Assembly: GCA_041879415.1 (NCBI GenBank)
Contig: CP090851.1
Location: 1,860,001-1,924,000 of the forward strand
Length of the DNA: 64,000 nt
From: Vibrio chagasii
Lineage (GTDB): Bacteria > Pseudomonadota > Gammaproteobacteria > Enterobacterales > Vibrionaceae
Direction: 5' to 3'
Part shown: positions 63,551-64,000 of the stretch, one piece after another
How positions within the stretch are numbered: position 1 is the first letter of the stretch
Layout: every line of letters starts with the position of its first letter
Translations under genes and position numbers: made by a program
Notes under the pieces: model-generated
The model's input: only the letters and a program-made list of their open reading frames with translations
Told to the model about the DNA's origin: nothing
Database searches by the model: none

Positions 63551-64000
63551 ATGAAGACCGAAAAAGGAAGTTTCAAGCTTTCCACCGTCGCATTAGCAGT
63601 TGCGGCAGTAACGACAGTATTCACAGCCCAAGCTCAAGATCTAACAACTGAAGAAAAAATGGTGGTGGTTTCTAGCCGCACACCTAAAGCCATCAGTGAT
63701 ATCCCTGGTACCGTTTGGTATATCGATGCTGAACAAATTGAACAAGAGTATCGAGGTGGTAAATCACTAGGTGAAATTCTATCGGCAACCATCCCATCTT
63801 TAGATGTTAGCAGTGGTGCCCGCACTAACTACGGTCAAAACTTACGTGGCCGTAAGATGCTAGTGATGATTGACGGCGTATCATTGCAGTCGTCTCGTCC
63901 AATCAGCCGCCACCTAGATTCCATCGACCCGTTCAACATCGATCGTATTGAAGTGTTGTCGGGCGCAACCTCGATTTATGGTGCAGGCGCTTCAGGTGGT
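63551..64000 (+). CDS. iutA: IutA-like TonB-dependent ferric-aerobactin receptor (3' end beyond window)
   Basis: The first 150 codons of an outer-membrane siderophore receptor. A signal peptide (MKTEKGSFKLSTVALAVAAV to AQAQ) precedes the TonB-box-like MVVVSS near residue 37. The plug domain shows GGKSLGEILSATIPSLDVSS, then RTNYGQNLRGR, then HLDSIDPFNIDRIEVLSGAT. This plug closely parallels E. coli IutA (the DSIDPFNI and RTNYG segments), so ferric aerobactin is the likely ligand. It follows the GntR regulator and the ABC uptake operon. Confidence 0.88.
   Translation, partial: MKTEKGSFKLSTVALAVAAVTTVFTAQAQDLTTEEKMVVVSSRTPKAISDIPGTVWYIDAEQIEQEYRGGKSLGEILSATIPSLDVSSGARTNYGQNLRGRKMLVMIDGVSLQSSRPISRHLDSIDPFNIDRIEVLSGATSIYGAGASGG

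Noticed and set aside
1..64000. Mobile elements, prophage, integron or tRNA genes
   Set aside because: No transposase, integrase, terminal inverted repeats with target duplication, attC-like array or tRNA cloverleaf was noticed while reading; a dedicated scan could still find a small one.

Overview
The window reads as chromosomal DNA of a marine gammaproteobacterium, almost certainly a Vibrio. The first half has a recognisable Vibrio backbone: comEC, lolCDE, an atypical PilZ gene, mfd, csiV, then ndh-ycfP-thiK-lpoB-ycfL-hinT, then an orthologue of the V. cholerae CARF protein VC1899. The genes are compactly packed, and convergent pairs share bidirectional hairpin terminators. I see no tRNA, rRNA, CRISPR array, prophage, integron or insertion sequence.

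Layout. 1-6 kb: the 5' part of comEC (runs off the left edge), a DUF2062 gene, and lolC-lolD-lolE. 6-11 kb: PilZ gene, mfd and csiV. 11-18.4 kb: a GNAT acetyltransferase, ndh, and a reverse-strand envelope cluster (ycfP, thiK, lpoB, ycfL, a COG3014 lipoprotein, hinT). 18.6-30.5 kb: chemoreceptor, CARF-nuclease, udp, a zinc/cadmium-type P-type ATPase behind a textbook MerR-type promoter, a MATE transporter, a CBS protein, two small orphan genes, a TrpD2/YbiB-like protein and a TetR regulator. 30.6-33.8 kb: a small membrane protein, a DsbA, PpiB and an Omp85-type barrel protein. 33.8-35.5 kb: cytochrome c' facing cytochrome b561-marR across a perfect 50-bp palindrome. 35.5-42.6 kb: a DMT exporter, lysR-gloA-nemA, an outer-membrane protein, and a membrane protein/HlyD pair. 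42.6-47.4 kb: cyoABCDE. 48-53.1 kb: an RND pump pair facing its TetR regulator across a 21-bp operator-like palindrome. 53.2-58.1 kb: lipocalin, an AraC regulator facing a 56-aa small protein and a secreted amidohydrolase, and an MFS transporter. 58.2-64 kb: a Fur-type iron-uptake locus: ATPase, binding protein and fused permease, a GntR regulator with two DNA-binding modules, and the start of an IutA-like receptor.

How the genes work together. Envelope biogenesis recurs: LolCDE exports lipoproteins, while CsiV and LpoB act on the two class A PBP systems. Respiration is the second theme: NDH-2 has an exact FNR-type motif upstream, cyo has ArcA-like repeats, and there is the cytochrome c'/b561 pair. 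Detoxification is the third: the metal ATPase, MATE and RND pumps, glyoxalase and old yellow enzyme. The right end matches the vatCDB-iutR-iutA organisation known for aerobactin uptake in V. vulnificus; whether aerobactin synthesis genes follow cannot be seen here.

The most interesting items are the CARF-PD-(D/E)XK protein with no type III CRISPR in the window, the 50-bp palindrome, the Cys/Ser-rich leader of the metal ATPase, the tandem-module GntR regulator, and a TATCG-N6-CGATA motif that occurs both upstream of lysR and in a 563-bp gene-free stretch. Functional names come from reading motifs by eye; no database search was possible.
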